Of a stretch of DNA of 64,000 nucleotides, positions 62,768 through 64,000 are shown in pieces. The position numbers and the translations under genes are program-made. Below the pieces are notes generated by a model. That model did not search any database and was not told the DNA's origin. It worked only from the letters and a program-made list of their open reading frames with translations. Each line of letters opens with the position of its first letter. The stretch's first letter is position 1. Origin of the DNA: Betaproteobacteria bacterium (lineage in GTDB: Bacteria > Pseudomonadota > Gammaproteobacteria > Burkholderiales > Rhodocyclaceae); NCBI GenBank assembly GCA_020621865.1, contig JAHRYW010000011.1, positions 60,998 to 124,997 on the forward strand. Reading direction: 5' to 3'.

Positions 62768-62856
62768 CCGCGCCTTTCGGGGGTGGCCGGCGACGGTTGC
62801 CCATTTGTTGTTTTACATCGACCGGCCAATCGCAGCCGGCGGTGAGGAGAATAACC

Positions 62857-63495
62857 ATGAGTCTAGGCCTTGTTGGTCGCAAGGTTGGCATGACTCGCAT
62901 TTTTGCCGAGGATGGCGCGTCCATTCCGGTAACTGTGCTTGACGTGTCAAACAACCGAGTGACCCAAGTCAAAACGCCGGAGATCGATGGCTACGCAGCC
63001 ATTCAGGTCGCATTCGGCAAGCGCCGTGCCTCGCGTGTTTCCAAGCCTCTTGCTGGCCATCTGGCCAAGGCAGGCGTGGAAGCCGGGCATGTGCTCAAGG
63101 AGTTCCAGATCGAAGCCGATCAGCTGGCCAGTTTCAAGGCGGGCGATCAGGTCGCGGTTACCATTTTTGCCGAAGGGCAAAAGGTTGACGTGACGGGTAC
63201 CTCGATCGGTAAGGGGTTCCAAGGTGGTATCAAGCGCCACAACTTCAGTTCCAATCGTGCTTCCCATGGTAACTCCGTGTCGCATAATGCGCCGGGTTCC
63301 ATTGGTATGGCGCAAGATCCTGGTCGTGTTTTTCCGGGTAAGCGCATGGCTGGGCATCTGGGTGATGTTCAGTCCACCATGCAGGGGCTGACTATTGTCC
63401 GTGTTGACGCCGATCGCCAGCTGTTGCTGGTCAAGGGTGCCGTTCCTGGTGCCAAGGGTTCCGACGTCGTTGTGCGTCCGGCGGTCAAGGCTTAA
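62857..63495 (+). CDS. rplC: 50S ribosomal protein L3
   Basis: A 212-residue L3 starting at the ATG 62857 behind a GGTGAGGAG site; an earlier in-frame start in the leader adds non-conserved residues. Family motifs are [13 protein letters not shown] and [42 protein letters not shown]. The Gln in the latter is the usual methylation site. Confidence 0.98.
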   Translation: MSLGLVGRKVGMTRIFAEDGASIPVTVLDVSNNRVTQVKTPEIDGYAAIQVAFGKRRASRVSKPLAGHLAKAGVEAGHVLKEFQIEADQLASFKAGDQVAVTIFAEGQKVDVTGTSIGKGFQGGIKRHNFSSNRASHGNSVSHNAPGSIGMAQDPGRVFPGKRMAGHLGDVQSTMQGLTIVRVDADRQLLLVKGAVPGAKGSDVVVRPAVKA

Positions 63496-63504
63496 GGGGG
63501 CGAC

Positions 63505-64000
63505 ATGGAACTGAAGGTTATCAACGAACAGGGTCAGGAAGCGGCTGTGCTGCAGGCTTCCGATGTGTTGTTCGGTCGCGATTTCAATGAGGCTCTGGTG
63601 CATCAGATCGTCGTCGCTTATCAAGCGAATGCTCGTTCTGCTGACCGTCAGCAAAAGGATCGCTCCGAAGTTCGCCACACCACCACCAAGCCGTGGCGCC
63701 AGAAGGGCACTGGTCGTGCTCGTGCCGGTAGCAATGGCAGCCCGCTGTGGCGTGGGGGTGGTCGGATTTTCCCGAACTCTCCGGAAGAAAATTTCAGCCA
63801 GAAGGTTAACAAGAAGATGTTCCGCGCCGGTATGGCTGCGATTCTCTCCGAGTTGGCCCGTCAAGGCCGTCTCGTTGTTGTCGACGATTTGGCTGTAGAG
63901 GCTCCCAAGACCAAGCTGTTCTCGCAGAAGCTGAAGAGCATGGGCCTTGAGGGCAATCTTCTGGTCATCACCGACGAGTTGAACGAAAATCTGTATCTCT
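63505..64000 (+). CDS. rplD: 50S ribosomal protein L4 (cut by the window edge)
   Basis: The first 165 residues of L4. Conserved text includes [24 protein letters not shown] [19 protein letters not shown] and [22 protein letters not shown], the loop lining the exit tunnel. About 40 residues are missing at the C-terminus. It is 9 bases after rplC. Confidence 0.96.
   Translation, partial: MELKVINEQGQEAAVLQASDVLFGRDFNEALVHQIVVAYQANARSADRQQKDRSEVRHTTTKPWRQKGTGRARAGSNGSPLWRGGGRIFPNSPEENFSQKVNKKMFRAGMAAILSELARQGRLVVVDDLAVEAPKTKLFSQKLKSMGLEGNLLVITDELNENLYL

Overview
The window is a GC-rich bacterial chromosome segment with dense, mostly operonic genes. It suggests a betaproteobacterium, probably order Rhodocyclales (Dechloromonas/Azonexus-like). 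The grounds are the tRNA-Tyr/Gly/Thr-tuf-tRNA-Trp-secE-nusG-rplKAJL-rpoBC-rpsL-rpsG-fusA-tuf-rpsJ-rplC-rplD order, a PhaM-type PHA-granule protein, a dacC-dat-ybeD-lipB-lipA operon and a minCDE operon. The genus is an inference from gene content, not from a database search. No IS element, prophage, CRISPR array or rRNA gene was found.

Layout. 1-3060 (minus): a tightly overlapping NfeD / SPFH paraslipin / outer-membrane barrel / PstS-like operon that runs off the left edge. 3168-9476: an AEC permease, PhaM, a LuxR-type response regulator facing a large dCache histidine kinase, a membrane-anchored methyltransferase and a GNAT-like acyltransferase fused to PilZ. 9588-14502: a livJHMGF branched-chain amino acid ABC transporter. 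14588-16468: minCDE. 16588-20951: a small exported protein, then a minus-strand surface-sugar cassette (glycosyltransferase, DegT/VioA-like aminotransferase, NeuD-like acyltransferase, BKACE enzyme). 20991-26837: a ferredoxin-reductase, an NAD-dependent epimerase-like protein, a HemJ/CopD membrane protein, an RlmL-like methyltransferase, a CoA-transferase and two small envelope proteins. 26934-31745 (minus): the lipoate and cell-wall operon and an NhaR-like LysR regulator. 31848-38578: htpX, then a heavy-metal RND efflux operon ending in a PII-like gene. 38699-44150: a GAF-PAS protein, an Hpt-like orphan, a VOC protein, lgt, ilvD and a small cytochrome c. 44206-64000: the translation and transcription super-cluster with two seemingly identical tuf genes, ending inside rplD.

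Regulatory signals readable in the DNA include near-consensus sigma70 promoters for livJ, the cytochrome c gene, the tRNA-tuf operon, the str operon and rplC. There are also hairpin terminators or attenuators after livJ, minE, the glycine-zipper gene, the cytochrome c gene, tuf1, rplL and rpoC, an L10 leader before rplJ, and a long inverted repeat between rplL and rpoB.

The most unusual observation is a dispersed 23-25 bp motif: a T-tract of 4-7, then 5-7 nt, then GACCGTAGCATT. It occurs seven times in the first 40 kb, on both strands, both between genes and inside genes, and not at all in the ribosomal half. A second candidate novelty is the sugar cassette, where a beta-keto-acid cleavage enzyme overlaps an acyltransferase gene and may supply an unusual acyl-CoA for an amino sugar.
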